In this document: positions 17,500 through 26,594 of the stretch, piece after piece
How the letters are laid out: each line of letters opens with the position of its first letter
Position numbering within the stretch: the stretch's first letter is position 1
Source of the DNA: Paenibacillus xerothermodurans
GTDB lineage: Bacteria > Bacillota > Bacilli > Paenibacillales > NBRC-103111
Length of the DNA stretch: 64,000 nt
Assembly (NCBI RefSeq): GCF_002220865.2
Contig: NZ_NHRJ02000010.1
Coordinates: 43,506-107,505, forward strand
Reading direction: 5' to 3'
The notes under the pieces: generated by a model
Databases searched by the model: none
What the model was told of the DNA's origin: nothing
What the model saw: only the letters and a program-made list of their open reading frames with translations
Translations under genes and position numbers: made by a program

Positions 17500-17793
17500 T
17501 CACCCCCTTTTTCTCCGCCAAAATAGATACACTGCTCCAACTAGAAACGTAGACAGCATCAAATAAAGGATACTGTTTCTGAACTGTTCGCTAGTCAACA
17601 TCCCTCCGGTTTCAAGTGCCAGAAGAACGCCGACACCGCAGTAGGTGAACTGGAAAAGGAAGCTTTGCACCTGGTATTGAATGATCTTTCCTCTTTCATC
17701 TTGGGCTTCCTTACTCTTGGTGAACCTATCCAGAAAGGCGACACCCAGAATGAAAATTCCCCCAAAGAGCAGCAAAGTGAATATGTCATTCAT
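17500..17793 (-). CDS. Small membrane protein paired with an XRE regulator
   Basis: The 97-residue protein has three predicted membrane segments: FTLLLFGGIFILGVAFL, a central FQFTYCGVGVLLALE and a C-terminal ILYLMLSTFLVGAVYLFW. It ends in a basic RRKRG tail. AAGGAGG lies 10 bases before the ATG at 17793, inside the end of the regulator gene, so the two are translationally linked; an ATG at 17802 is too close to that ribosome site. Pairs of a small HTH regulator and a small membrane protein are common in Firmicutes, often of unknown role. It may sense the membrane or the product. Confidence 0.7.
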   Translation of the reverse strand: MNDIFTLLLFGGIFILGVAFLDRFTKSKEAQDERGKIIQYQVQSFLFQFTYCGVGVLLALETGGMLTSEQFRNSILYLMLSTFLVGAVYLFWRRKRG

Positions 17794-17798
17794 GATAC

Positions 17799-17999
17799 TC
17801 ATTCCTCCTTATAATCGAATACGTCCGTCAGCGGCACCCCGAAGGCGTTGGCGATCTTGAATGCAAGTATCAGCGAAGGGTTATACTTGTTCTTCTCGAC
17901 GAAAGCGATAGTTTGCCGGCTCACATCCGTGCGGTCTGCTAAATCCTGCTGCGTCCACCCTCTCTCCGCACGGTACACAACAATCCGATTCGAGAGCAT
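17799..17999 (-). CDS. XRE-family transcriptional regulator
   Basis: The 66-residue protein is a single Cro/CI-type helix-turn-helix (RGWTQQDLADRTDVSRQTIA, then NPSLILAFKIANAFG). Such minimal regulators usually bind their own operon promoter as dimers. It is the first gene of the leftward run 17999 to 12722, placed after the lanM terminator, and likely controls the M50 protein, ABC exporter, peptide and ATP-grasp genes. Confidence 0.88.
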   Translation of the reverse strand: MLSNRIVVYRAERGWTQQDLADRTDVSRQTIAFVEKNKYNPSLILAFKIANAFGVPLTDVFDYKEE

Positions 18000-18090
18000 A
18001 TTGCATCACCACCTTCTACCTGATTATACAACATACTCCATAGGAAGGTAAATATTTTTAACATTTTGTTTAAAATACTTTACACGCAAA

Positions 18091-18119
18091 GGAAAACGGT
18101 CGCCCGGGAGGGGCAACCG
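18091..18119 (-). terminator. Terminator between lanM and the XRE operon
   Basis: On the minus strand CGGTTGCCC pairs with GGGCGACCG (one G-U pair) around CTCCC and is followed by TTTTCCTTT. It lies 150 bases past the lanM stop, separating the lanthipeptide genes from the XRE-led genes. Confidence 0.7.
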
Positions 18120-18266
18120 TGAGGTTGACGAGAAAGCACGCAGTGGCAAAGTGAAGATTATAGCAGGCGGGGAAATTCCCTTGCGGCCGTTGTCGCGTAT
18201 GGTGTGCCTGGTGCTGAGGGACACCGGCAGCTCTGGGAGACTTTTTGTACCCAGGCCGGGGTGGGC

Positions 18267-21200
18267 CTATCGGGCAGACTCCAGCGTAAGCACCGAGGGC
18301 ACAAGCTCTGGCTTGGCGGAGCGAAGCAATTGATAGCCGATGCCGGACAAGCCAAGCATCATTCCGGGGAGCTCGATTCGCCTGGCTACCCCCGTGTGAT
18401 ATTTGCCTGACCGCCGCTTTTCGTCTAGGACGGCCATCGCAGTGGTGCGCGCGAGCGCGGTCCAATCCGCACGATTGCACGCTTCACCCGCCAGCAGGAA
18501 GAGCTCGGCGTTGCCAAGATCGCCGTGACACAGCGAATGGCTGCGGCCCATGCCACTGCGCAGCGTTGCTAAAACGGCGGTTTCCACTTCCTCGGCCAAG
18601 CCGCTGTCCCGCACATAACGCGATATGAGAACACGGCTGAGGCCAATTCCTGCGGCGCCATGGCACCACGCATCCCGGTGTGCTGTGCAGCCCTGCATCC
18701 CCGGGCGCAAATCCGCCCATCGGCCTTCGGCCTGCACATACAGTGACCTATCGTAGGCTAACGCTCCTGCTGCAGCCGCATAATAATCTTCACGTCCTGT
18801 AGCGTGGCGTAGACGGAATAGCGCGGCAGCAATGCCGGCAGCGCCGTGGCCGAATCCACCGAGCGGCTTGTGCGGTCCTGGCGGTTTCCATGCCCAACCG
18901 CTGCCAGTGTTGACGGCACATTCCAGAAGGTGATCGCCGTACACCTCAGCAGCATGCAGTGCCTTTTGCGAGCCCAGTTGTTCATGAGCGTTCAGCATAA
19001 CCTGGATGACGCCCGCGCTGCCTCCCATGATGTCATAATAGCTGTCCTGTGTGACCGTGGAAGTGATATTGTCTATGTGGCGCTCGATGCAACCGTTCCA
19101 CTGTTCGCGTTCACCGAACAACGCCGTGAGATGGCACAGGGTATGGACCACCGAGCCGTTGCCGTGGAACGCACTGGCAAAATCCGTCGGCAGCACCCTG
19201 GTCATACAAAGCATCTGTGCGGCCTTTATCGCCATCTCTCGAAAATCCGTTTCCCTCGTTACTTCATATAAGTAAGCATAAAACAGCGCGATGCCGCTGA
19301 CACCGTTATACAATCCCCGATCCAGCGCCGTAACCTGCCACTGCCCGTGGTAGTTGGCGGAAAGCCCGATCCACGTGACATCGTCTCTTTTGCCGTAGAC
19401 CGCTTTCTCCATTAACTTGAAACCGATCTGCCTGGCCTCTTCCACCATGAGCCCGGTGTCATACTGGGATTCGCCGCGGCGTTCGGCGTGATGCTCAGCG
19501 AGGTGAACCTCTTTATGCGTGGTTGTGGTAACAGCGGCCGCGTGCTCTTCCTCACGTGCGCTGCCAGCCACGTTCGAAACGGTCATCTCCTCGCGCGCGT
19601 TACTCGCAACAGCAGCTTCGATCCACTCGGCCTGCTCGTTCATATACTCGACGGTATAATTGCGAATCCTCTCCATGACCGCTTCAAGACCGGTTTGCTT
19701 GAAATAGTCCGTGATTCGTTCTCCTTTACTGGCAAACAAATCCTTGGAGCCGGGATAAGTTGTAAAAAACGGAAAATCACCCTCGAACAAATCGCGTTTC
19801 TCATACGGAATTTGCCGGGCATCCAATATGGTGAACCAGAGCCTGTCCAGCAATTGTTCCCGCTCCAGCGCCTCTCTCAAATAGTCCGGATGCTGTGATT
19901 CTGTTAAAAAGTCAGCGTAATATTGCGTTACGCGCACGAGCTTGCGGATGCCATCATGCCGGAATTTGGCAATTGGACCGTTCACATCTGTGAGCTCCGA
20001 ACGATGTTCGATAATGATCTCGGAAGCTTCCCTGAACCCCGCCAGCAAAAACTCGATGTACCCGGTTACGCCTGCCAGCCTGCCGTGCACCTTTGGAATA
20101 TTTTTGGCGTCCATCACGCTGCGGTCCGTTTTGCGCACGAAGCGCATTTCATCCGTGCCGTCATTCTCGATGCGCAGCACCGGAACCGGCAGCTCCTGCT
20201 CCACCGCACTCATCCCGCCGATGTCATAACCCATCTTATCAGCGGTCGTCGTCACGAGCGTGGGAAGCAGCCCCATGCCCAGAACGGAATTCACCGTTTT
20301 GTAATTGGCTTCAACATCCGCCGTCTCCTCGATCAACAGATCGGTCTTTTGGTGGAAAACAGTTTCCAGATCGACTATAGTGGGATGCTCGCCGCTTGCT
20401 ACAATATTTTCATAGTGGAAGTCAAGCCCGCACACGCTGTGCAGTACGGCCAACAAGCCTCCAAGCCTTTTGTAATACCGCTCAACTTCCGCCTCGGATT
20501 TGCATTCTTGGTAAGTTACGAATGTCTCCCATGCGTACCCGTCCCGATCAATCACATGGTGGCCTCTTAGCGCCGGCGCGAAACCTTTACGATTAAACCA
20601 GTCCAACAGTTCAAAATAATGCTTTGCGATAGAGAGGGCTTTAGGCTTATACACGATGACATGTTCCCCTGTAAAATGGAGCCGCATGACAGTCCGGCCC
20701 TGCTGATGCGCGTCCCCGAGTCCAGCGGAGAGAGAGATGAGCCGCATCTCACCGTGGAGAAGCTCCGCTTGAATGCGCCGCGCATCGTGCAAGTATCGGC
20801 CAAGCGCTTCTGTCACCGCCATATAGAAATAGTGTGTTCTCAGCATGAGCAGCCGCGTCAACATGGGATATTCCTTGTAAATAAACTCCAATGCATCCGG
20901 ATTCATCAATTTGGTCTGGACGAAGGACTGGTACCGTTCCTCCGATGATTCTCCCACTAGTTCCTGCAGCTGCTTGGAGATATGCAGCTCCAGCACGATA
21001 GTTCTCGCCCCCATTTGGACGAACGCTTGAGCCAGGTTCTCAACAATGGAGGGCAGCAGGCTGTCCCATTCGGTTAGACGTGACAGCGCTGGATTAGCAT
21101 CATAGAAGCTTTGCAGCTTCCCTTTCGCCCACAGGATGAACGGACGAAACGCGACGCTGAAATGCACCGGCCCATCCGGTTTTAACGCTTCGGCGCGGTT

Positions 21201-21533
21201 CAAAGCGAAAGCTTCATCGATCCAGGTCATCCATTCGGGCTTCACGTCGTGTGCGAACCGGCATTTTTGCCACCAGTCGTCCGTTTCGGCCAGCGCGATC
21301 ACCTTGGCGAATTGTTCTTCGCTGAGCTCATGGGCGTCGAGCCATAAAGTGTACGTCCTGTCGTTAAGCAGAGCTTTCTGTTTCCATTGCTCAGCCAGTT
21401 CTCTCAACCGTTCCTCCGGATACTCAAGCAGGTCCAGGTCGTGCATCAATTCCGCACGTTCTTGTATGCTTAACGCTTTGTACATACCATCGGACATCGG
21501 TGCAAGAACGGCATCGTTACAGGTTTGCATCAC
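18267..21533 (-). CDS. lanM: Class II lanthipeptide synthetase LanM
   Basis: The bifunctional enzyme has 1,088 residues, a normal LanM length. The N-terminal dehydratase phosphorylates and eliminates Ser/Thr of the precursors. Visible residues are Lys-296 (VIVYKPKAL), the Asp-371, His-373, Asn-376 triad (DFHYEN) and Asp-388 (VDLET), matching the CylM kinase-like site. The C-terminal LanC-like cyclase keeps its zinc ligands Cys-957 (WCHG), Cys-1002 and His-1003 (LCHGD), plus GHGAAG near residue 898. So thioether formation should be possible even though two of three precursors lack cysteine. The start is GTG at 21533 or ATG at 21530; GGAGG fits either. A hairpin upstream may limit its expression relative to the precursors. 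Confidence 0.95.
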   Translation of the reverse strand: MMQTCNDAVLAPMSDGMYKALSIQERAELMHDLDLLEYPEERLRELAEQWKQKALLNDRTYTLWLDAHELSEEQFAKVIALAETDDWWQKCRFAHDVKPEWMTWIDEAFALNRAEALKPDGPVHFSVAFRPFILWAKGKLQSFYDANPALSRLTEWDSLLPSIVENLAQAFVQMGARTIVLELHISKQLQELVGESSEERYQSFVQTKLMNPDALEFIYKEYPMLTRLLMLRTHYFYMAVTEALGRYLHDARRIQAELLHGEMRLISLSAGLGDAHQQGRTVMRLHFTGEHVIVYKPKALSIAKHYFELLDWFNRKGFAPALRGHHVIDRDGYAWETFVTYQECKSEAEVERYYKRLGGLLAVLHSVCGLDFHYENIVASGEHPTIVDLETVFHQKTDLLIEETADVEANYKTVNSVLGMGLLPTLVTTTADKMGYDIGGMSAVEQELPVPVLRIENDGTDEMRFVRKTDRSVMDAKNIPKVHGRLAGVTGYIEFLLAGFREASEIIIEHRSELTDVNGPIAKFRHDGIRKLVRVTQYYADFLTESQHPDYLREALEREQLLDRLWFTILDARQIPYEKRDLFEGDFPFFTTYPGSKDLFASKGERITDYFKQTGLEAVMERIRNYTVEYMNEQAEWIEAAVASNAREEMTVSNVAGSAREEEHAAAVTTTTHKEVHLAEHHAERRGESQYDTGLMVEEARQIGFKLMEKAVYGKRDDVTWIGLSANYHGQWQVTALDRGLYNGVSGIALFYAYLYEVTRETDFREMAIKAAQMLCMTRVLPTDFASAFHGNGSVVHTLCHLTALFGEREQWNGCIERHIDNITSTVTQDSYYDIMGGSAGVIQVMLNAHEQLGSQKALHAAEVYGDHLLECAVNTGSGWAWKPPGPHKPLGGFGHGAAGIAAALFRLRHATGREDYYAAAAGALAYDRSLYVQAEGRWADLRPGMQGCTAHRDAWCHGAAGIGLSRVLISRYVRDSGLAEEVETAVLATLRSGMGRSHSLCHGDLGNAELFLLAGEACNRADWTALARTTAMAVLDEKRRSGKYHTGVARRIELPGMMLGLSGIGYQLLRSAKPELVPSVLTLESAR

Positions 21534-21565
21534 ATATCACCCTCCTACGGCGTCCCGGTTATTGT

Positions 21566-21620
21566 CCAATAACAATAAAAACAGCCATAGTGCAAATGAG
21601 CGGTTCACCTGCACTATGGC
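21566..21620 (-). terminator. Hairpin between lanA1 and lanM, probable attenuator
   Basis: A perfect 11-bp inverted repeat (GCCATAGTGCA at 21584-21594 with TGCACTATGGC at 21610-21620) is followed on the minus strand by TGTTTTTATTG. It sits after the last precursor gene and before lanM. Partial read-through here would give more precursor than enzyme, a common arrangement in lantibiotic operons. Confidence 0.75.
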
Positions 21621-21644
21621 GTTCCGCTATTGCCGTACAGGCAA

Positions 21645-21833
21645 TTAGCGTTTGAGTGTCAGAGAAATCATGTAGCCGAAGCTAAATGCACTTACAAAGA
21701 TGGTAGGTGTCCATTCCGGCTTGACATCTCCGCCTCCGCGCGTGCGTGTCAACTCGTCCAGAGACACTTCCACCAGCTTGGCACCGGACGGATCATTGTC
21801 CTTCAACCGCTCCAAAGCTTGAGCACGAGTCAT
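21645..21833 (-). CDS. lanA: Lanthipeptide precursor 1, cysteine-free core
   Basis: The 62-residue peptide has a class II leader (LVEVSLDELTRT) ending in the double-glycine site RGGG. The core region then begins DVKPEWTPTIFV and ends SLTLKR. LanT should cut after Gly-Gly and LanP after DVKPE, as in cytolysin and lichenicidin. The remaining core has five Ser/Thr and no Cys, so no lanthionine ring can form within it; dehydrated residues, or D-residues if a reductase exists elsewhere, are the expected products. The start with AAGGAGGG upstream is chosen over a longer frame because it matches the other two precursors. Confidence 0.87.
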   Translation of the reverse strand: MTRAQALERLKDNDPSGAKLVEVSLDELTRTRGGGDVKPEWTPTIFVSAFSFGYMISLTLKR

Positions 21834-21911
21834 CTTAATCCCTCCTTGAAATTCCGTCATCAGCTAACACGGCAATAGCACAGCATGAATTGAGCATTCG
21901 GGATACGGCCG

Positions 21912-22139
21912 TTAGCAAGTAATCCAGGAAAACACCGCGCCTGCTCCCGCTCCGGCACCGGCCGCGCACCACTTGGAGCTTCTTAGCGCATAGACCGTAG
22001 CGTAAATCGCTGGACTCCATTCAGCGTCCACATCGCCACCGCCATACGTACGGTTCAGTTCGTCCAGTGACAATTCAACCAGTTTTTCGCCTGCCGGATG
22101 GTTTGCCTTCAGAGATTCAAGAGCTTCCAAACGCGTCAT
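21912..22139 (-). CDS. lanA: Lanthipeptide precursor 2, two-cysteine core
   Basis: The 75-residue peptide shares the leader of its two neighbours (LVELSLDELNRT, then GGGDV). The core after DVDAE starts WSPAIYATVYALRSSKW and ends in CAAGAGAGAGAVFSWITC. It has two Cys and six Ser/Thr, so at most two rings; the Ala-Gly repeat between the cysteines is unusual. It is the only one of the three able to form thioethers and may be the partner in a two- or three-component product. GGGAGGAAT lies before the ATG at 22139. Confidence 0.88.
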   Translation of the reverse strand: MTRLEALESLKANHPAGEKLVELSLDELNRTYGGGDVDAEWSPAIYATVYALRSSKWCAAGAGAGAGAVFSWITC

Positions 22140-22260
22140 TTTACATTCCTCCCAATAATATGAATTGGACTTGCTGTTTCAGCATACCTTGTGTTGAGTC
22201 GTGCGGGTACTTCACAAAGTTGCAAATCTTGTGGCTAGGCACTTGGGTTCCACGCTTGAA

Positions 22261-22449
22261 TCAGTTTCTGATCGTGTAGACGAATCTGGAACCGAACACA
22301 AACGTTGCCATAAAAATACCGGGAGTCCATTCAGGCGATACATCCCCGCCTCCACGCGTACGCATCAGCTCGGCATCGGACACTTCTACCATTTTGGCAC
22401 CAGACGGGTGATTATGCTTTAACGCTTCCAGCGCTTGCATGCGATCCAT
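22261..22449 (-). CDS. lanA: Lanthipeptide precursor 3, cysteine-free core
   Basis: The 62-residue peptide starts MDRMQALEALKHNHPSGAKM and has the leader end MRTRGGG. The core begins DVSPEWTPGIFMATFVF and ends YTIRN. It has four Ser/Thr after the DVSPE site and no Cys. Its core pattern EWTPxIF and its overall length match precursor 1, so these two are close paralogues. It is the first of the three in transcription order. GGAGGAATTGGG precedes the ATG. Confidence 0.87.
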   Translation of the reverse strand: MDRMQALEALKHNHPSGAKMVEVSDAELMRTRGGGDVSPEWTPGIFMATFVFGSRFVYTIRN

Positions 22450-22753
22450 CCCAATTCCTCCTTTCTGCGATATTCAACGGCCGCGAATTCATTTTACAAT
22501 AGGTTTTTTTTGCTGTGCACTTCGCAAAAGTGCCGATTTGCCGCACGCCACAATCCTGACTTAGACATATGGCCTGGTCCCGCTGCAGCTCAGCGCTCCC
22601 TTGTGCCTTACAAGGTACGGCAGACGCTGGGCCGTGACACTGCCGAGTCGGCCGTCATCGTTTTGGGGATTGCATTTTTGCCACCGGTCCCGTTGTCATT
22701 ATGCGGTCATTGGTACGCTGCCTGCAGCTGCGGCGCTGATGCGTGTGTGTCAT
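22450..22753. other. Gap between lanP and the precursor genes
   Basis: About 300 bases without a convincing gene. It should hold the promoter of the precursor genes, but no consensus pair of boxes stands out. Two inverted repeats are seen: GCACTT/AAGTGC (22517-22533), about 70 bases before the first precursor ATG, and CCTTGT/ACAAGG near 22600. The first is a candidate regulator site. Confidence 0.4.
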
Positions 22754-24466
22754 TCAGTCACGTTCTTCGTTGAAGAACCGGCCGGGCATGCCCCAATATC
22801 TTCTCTCGCGGTCCATCGTCTCTAAGGCCTGATGCAGATTAATCAACCCATACCCGAACTGCGGGTCTGTTCCTGCCTTTCCGAGATCGGCCGAGCTTTG
22901 CCGCAGCAGTTGTTTCACCTTGTTAACGGAGAGCGGCCAGCCCCGCTCCTTCTGATAGGCAATCATAACCCCTACCGCGCCGGACACCTTCGGCACCGCG
23001 AGACTCGTACCGGCGCTCAGCGTATAACCATGCGGCAGCCCAAGCACCTCACTTAATACCGGTTGTTCGAGATTCGTAGGAAACGTGGAGAAGACGAGCT
23101 CCCGCGGATCCAGGAGGCCTTCGGTTAACCAGTCCGCCCCGTAGTCGCCTCCGGGCGCGGCGACGGTGATCCCTTCACCGTAATTTGAGAAAAATGACAG
23201 CTGATCCGACTTGTTCGTGGCCGAAACAGAGATAGCGTCCCTAACCCCCACACCCGGCAAGTGTACCTGCCTGTCGCCCGGGTTGCCGCGCTGTTCCGCC
23301 ACTTTTTCAGGATCGCTGAGATCAATCCCATCGTTGCCGGCGCTCGCGACCACTATGGAACCCTTGATGTGCGCGTACTGTACGGCGCGTTTATACGCTT
23401 CAACGATCACCCTGTCGAGCGGCTTACGCATTGACTTGTACGTGCCCAAGCTCACATTGATGACGTCACATTCATCCCTGGCAGCTTGAATGATAGCCTG
23501 GATGACCCATATCGATTCCGCTCCGTCTTCTGCGTTATCCATCACTTTGTACGGTACCAGGCCTAGCTTCGGACCCACACCGAGCATTGCACCGTTGGCG
23601 GCAATCGCGCCCGCGGTCATAGTACCGTGTCCCAATCGGTCTTCCGTGCTTGTAACTCCGGGAACGAACGACTTACCTTTGGCCACGATATTCGCCTTCA
23701 AGTCCGGATGATTGAAATCGACGCCGCTGTCGATAACGCCGATCTTCACCCGGTGGCTGCCGGCTTCTTTAGCGAAGCTTTTGCCGCCTTCCGTCACCTT
23801 CTGAATATCCCAACCGAACCACTGATAATACACAGCACCGGTGACATCGATTTCGCCATCGCGGGGCGCTGCGAGAGAGCGCATCGTTTCCGGTGCCGTC
23901 GGCAATGCCCGGGCGCCGGGAGCCAGCTTATCTGCAGGAGGCGGTCCGGGCACCGTGATGCGCTGCTCCGGTCCTGTGCTGTCCACTTTATAAGGATAAG
24001 CTTGCTTGATCCGTTCAATGGCTTGTCCGGTTTGTTCGGTTCCTTCCAGCTTAATCGTGCCAATCTCGGGCACCACCGTAACCGCAATGTCTGGATAGTC
24101 CTTCTGGAGCAATTCAAGTACTTCATCTGGTATACGAGCGTCGGAAAACACCACGATCTGCTCGCCCTCTGCCCGTGCATTCGCATCGGAGCCAAGCGAG
24201 GACGGCTTCAGCAGTGCTGAATTCGCAGGCGGATCGAACCAGGACTCCTTCGCCGCCGCGGTATGGGTAGACGGGCTGGACGGGGGTTGCTTCCACGCCG
24301 CCGTATGGGCGCCCCGCGGGAACCGGGTCTCCTTCGCCAACCCCGTGTGCTCCGATGGGTCGGACCACGTCACCCCCGCCGCTGCATTAGCCGGCTGCAC
24401 CGGGGCTTGGAGCACCGCCACCGTGGGTAGAGCTGCAATAACAACACTAGATAGCCACTTCTTCAT
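22754..24466 (-). CDS. lanP: Secreted subtilisin-like leader peptidase LanP
   Basis: The 570-residue S8 protease has a signal peptide (MKKWLSSVVIAALPTVAVLQ). A degenerate repeat region of about 14-16 residues per unit follows (WSDPSEHTGLAKE, then HTAAAKESWFDPP). Next come an inhibitor-like propeptide and the catalytic domain. The triad is Asp in VIDSGVDFNHPD (about residue 244), His in GHGTMTAG (about 278) and Ser in GTSLAVPKVSG (about 487). Like CylA and LicP it should trim the few residues left after LanT cleavage, here probably after DVxxE. The start overlaps the lanT end by 20 bases, so the two are coupled. Confidence 0.9.
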   Translation of the reverse strand: MKKWLSSVVIAALPTVAVLQAPVQPANAAAGVTWSDPSEHTGLAKETRFPRGAHTAAWKQPPSSPSTHTAAAKESWFDPPANSALLKPSSLGSDANARAEGEQIVVFSDARIPDEVLELLQKDYPDIAVTVVPEIGTIKLEGTEQTGQAIERIKQAYPYKVDSTGPEQRITVPGPPPADKLAPGARALPTAPETMRSLAAPRDGEIDVTGAVYYQWFGWDIQKVTEGGKSFAKEAGSHRVKIGVIDSGVDFNHPDLKANIVAKGKSFVPGVTSTEDRLGHGTMTAGAIAANGAMLGVGPKLGLVPYKVMDNAEDGAESIWVIQAIIQAARDECDVINVSLGTYKSMRKPLDRVIVEAYKRAVQYAHIKGSIVVASAGNDGIDLSDPEKVAEQRGNPGDRQVHLPGVGVRDAISVSATNKSDQLSFFSNYGEGITVAAPGGDYGADWLTEGLLDPRELVFSTFPTNLEQPVLSEVLGLPHGYTLSAGTSLAVPKVSGAVGVMIAYQKERGWPLSVNKVKQLLRQSSADLGKAGTDPQFGYGLINLHQALETMDRERRYWGMPGRFFNEERD

Positions 24467-26594
24467 TCCGATTCTCCTTTTCCGCTGTGTATAGACGGTA
24501 ATACAGCCCCCGTTTGGACATTAACTCGTGGTGGCTGCCATACTCATGGATGGTTCCTTTGTTCAGCACGACGATCCGGTCGGCTTGTACAACCGTGCTT
24601 AACCTGTGCGCGATAATGATCTGAGTGCAGTGCAGCGCTTTCAAATTAGCTTGGATGCGCGCTTCCGACAGATTATCCAGGGCGGAGGTCGCTTCGTCCA
24701 GGATGAGAATCCTGGGGCGGCTCACCAGCGCACGCGCGAGCAGCAGGCGTTGTCTTTGGCCGCCGGAGAAATTACTGCCCGCCTCGGACACCATCGTGAA
24801 GTAACCCATCGGCTGCTGCATGATCTCGTCATGGATATCCGCGAGCGCCGCGGCGTGCACCACCTCCTGCATCGAAACGTTATCATCGAGCAGCTGGATG
24901 TTTTCCATCACGGAGCCGTGGAACATTCTTGTTTCCTGCAGCACAGCACCGACATGGCTTCGCCAATAGGCGAGGTCGACACGGTCCATCGGAATGCCGC
25001 CGAACAGGATGCTCCCGCCGGACGGCGTGAACAGGCCGAGCAGCAGCCGCGCTAGCGTACTCTTGCCTGACCCTGACTCGCCAACGATGGCGACGGTCTC
25101 GCCGGGTGCGATCGTCAGGTTGATACCGGAGAGCACCGGGTCACCAAAAAAATCATACTTGAACGACACGTCCCTCAGCTCCAGTTCACATTCCATATCG
25201 TGGGGGCGGAAGCCGTCCAATTGCTCCGACTTGCTGTCCATCACGTCCTGCAGCCGATGCACATAAGCGCCGAGTGCGAGAAACTGGGTATACGTTAAGC
25301 TCAGGGAGATGATCGGCATCATGAACTGCGACGCTAAAGCCGAGAAGCCCATCAATTGCCCCACCGTGAGTTCGCCGCTAACCACCATTCCCGAGCCCAG
25401 CCAGAGCAGCAGCAGAGGTATAATGAAATACATGCCCGAGCTAAAGCTGTCTAGTGCTGCGGAAAGCAAACTCTGCTTCTCCGCTGCGTGCAGCTGACCC
25501 TGAAACAATTCCTTCCACTGACGGAATACTTTATTTTCGAGTCCCAGCACCTTGATATCGGTAATACCCGTAATGTTTTCGGTTAGATAACTCTGCGTCT
25601 TCGACTGGCTGGCCACGCTGCGGTCGGATAGCCTTTTGACCAGCCGGCTGCTTATGAGCAGCACTACCAGCACGACAACGCTCAAACCCACCACCACTAG
25701 AGCCATGCGCCTGTCCATATACAACATCATTGCCGCATAACCGATAATGAGCAGAAAATCGATAACTAGTGAGATCACCCGCGACGAAAGAATCTGACGA
25801 ATCATCACATTCGAATTTGCCCGGAAAATTAGGTCTCCGCTGGTACGGCTCTCGAAGAACATGTACGGCAGTGAAAACAGCTTTGCAATAAACGCCGACA
25901 TCAGCGACATATCAAGCACGGTTTGTAACCTAGCAATCAAATAACCTCTCAACAAAGAAAAAGCTTGGTGAAACAAATACAGCCCGAGCACGCTCATTCC
26001 GATGATCGCAATGTAGCCCTGGTTGCCCGGCAAAAGCACACGGTCGACGACCCATCGGGTCAGCTGCGGCACGACCAGACCTACGCCCTGGAGGAAAAAC
26101 CCAGCTAGCAGAATACCGGAAAGCAGCTTCTTTTGTTTCAAGACGTGAGACAGCAGAAAATTAACTTTTCGCTCGCGGCGCGCCGGTATAAAGCTGCTGC
26201 CCGGCGTGAGAGTCAGTACTATACCGGAATAATGCGCGATAAACTCATCGTAACGCAGCTTGCGCCTGCCATGACTAGGGTCCACTATGGTGAAATGCCG
26301 CCTGCCGATATGCTCCAGTACGACGTAGTGCTTATGGTCCCAGAACAGCACCGCCGGAAGCGGCAATTCGCCAAAGTGGCTTACCTCCGCCTTGTAAGCC
26401 TTTCCATCCAACTGAAATTTCTCGCCCATCTTGATCAAATCCATCAGAGATGACCCTTTTGGAGACGTGCCGAACATGTCCCGCAGCTCAGGCAGCCCAA
26501 TACGGCGGCCGTGATATCCGAGCACCATCCCCAAGCAGGCAAGACCACACTCGCTGTGCTCCATTTGCTCAATATACGGTACTTTTTTCTTCAT
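24447..26594 (-). CDS. lanT: Lanthipeptide exporter LanT with C39 peptidase
   Basis: The 715-residue protein combines three parts. An N-terminal C39 peptidase has its catalytic Cys in MEHSECGLACLGM and the His and Asp in HYVVLEHIG and IVDPSHGRR. A six-helix membrane domain follows. The C-terminal ATPase has Walker A VGESGSGKSTLARLL, signature FSGGQRQRLLLAR and Walker B ILILDEATSALD. It would cut the precursors after the GG of RGGG or YGGG and export them. It overlaps lanP at its end and the LuxR-type gene at its start. Confidence 0.95.
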   Translation of the reverse strand: MKKKVPYIEQMEHSECGLACLGMVLGYHGRRIGLPELRDMFGTSPKGSSLMDLIKMGEKFQLDGKAYKAEVSHFGELPLPAVLFWDHKHYVVLEHIGRRHFTIVDPSHGRRKLRYDEFIAHYSGIVLTLTPGSSFIPARRERKVNFLLSHVLKQKKLLSGILLAGFFLQGVGLVVPQLTRWVVDRVLLPGNQGYIAIIGMSVLGLYLFHQAFSLLRGYLIARLQTVLDMSLMSAFIAKLFSLPYMFFESRTSGDLIFRANSNVMIRQILSSRVISLVIDFLLIIGYAAMMLYMDRRMALVVVGLSVVVLVVLLISSRLVKRLSDRSVASQSKTQSYLTENITGITDIKVLGLENKVFRQWKELFQGQLHAAEKQSLLSAALDSFSSGMYFIIPLLLLWLGSGMVVSGELTVGQLMGFSALASQFMMPIISLSLTYTQFLALGAYVHRLQDVMDSKSEQLDGFRPHDMECELELRDVSFKYDFFGDPVLSGINLTIAPGETVAIVGESGSGKSTLARLLLGLFTPSGGSILFGGIPMDRVDLAYWRSHVGAVLQETRMFHGSVMENIQLLDDNVSMQEVVHAAALADIHDEIMQQPMGYFTMVSEAGSNFSGGQRQRLLLARALVSRPRILILDEATSALDNLSEARIQANLKALHCTQIIIAHRLSTVVQADRIVVLNKGTIHEYGSHHELMSKRGLYYRLYTAEKENRNEEVAI

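Noticed and set aside
22650..22753. A 32-residue leftward frame right after lanP as a fourth precursor
   Set aside because: No ribosome site, no leader motif and no GG site.
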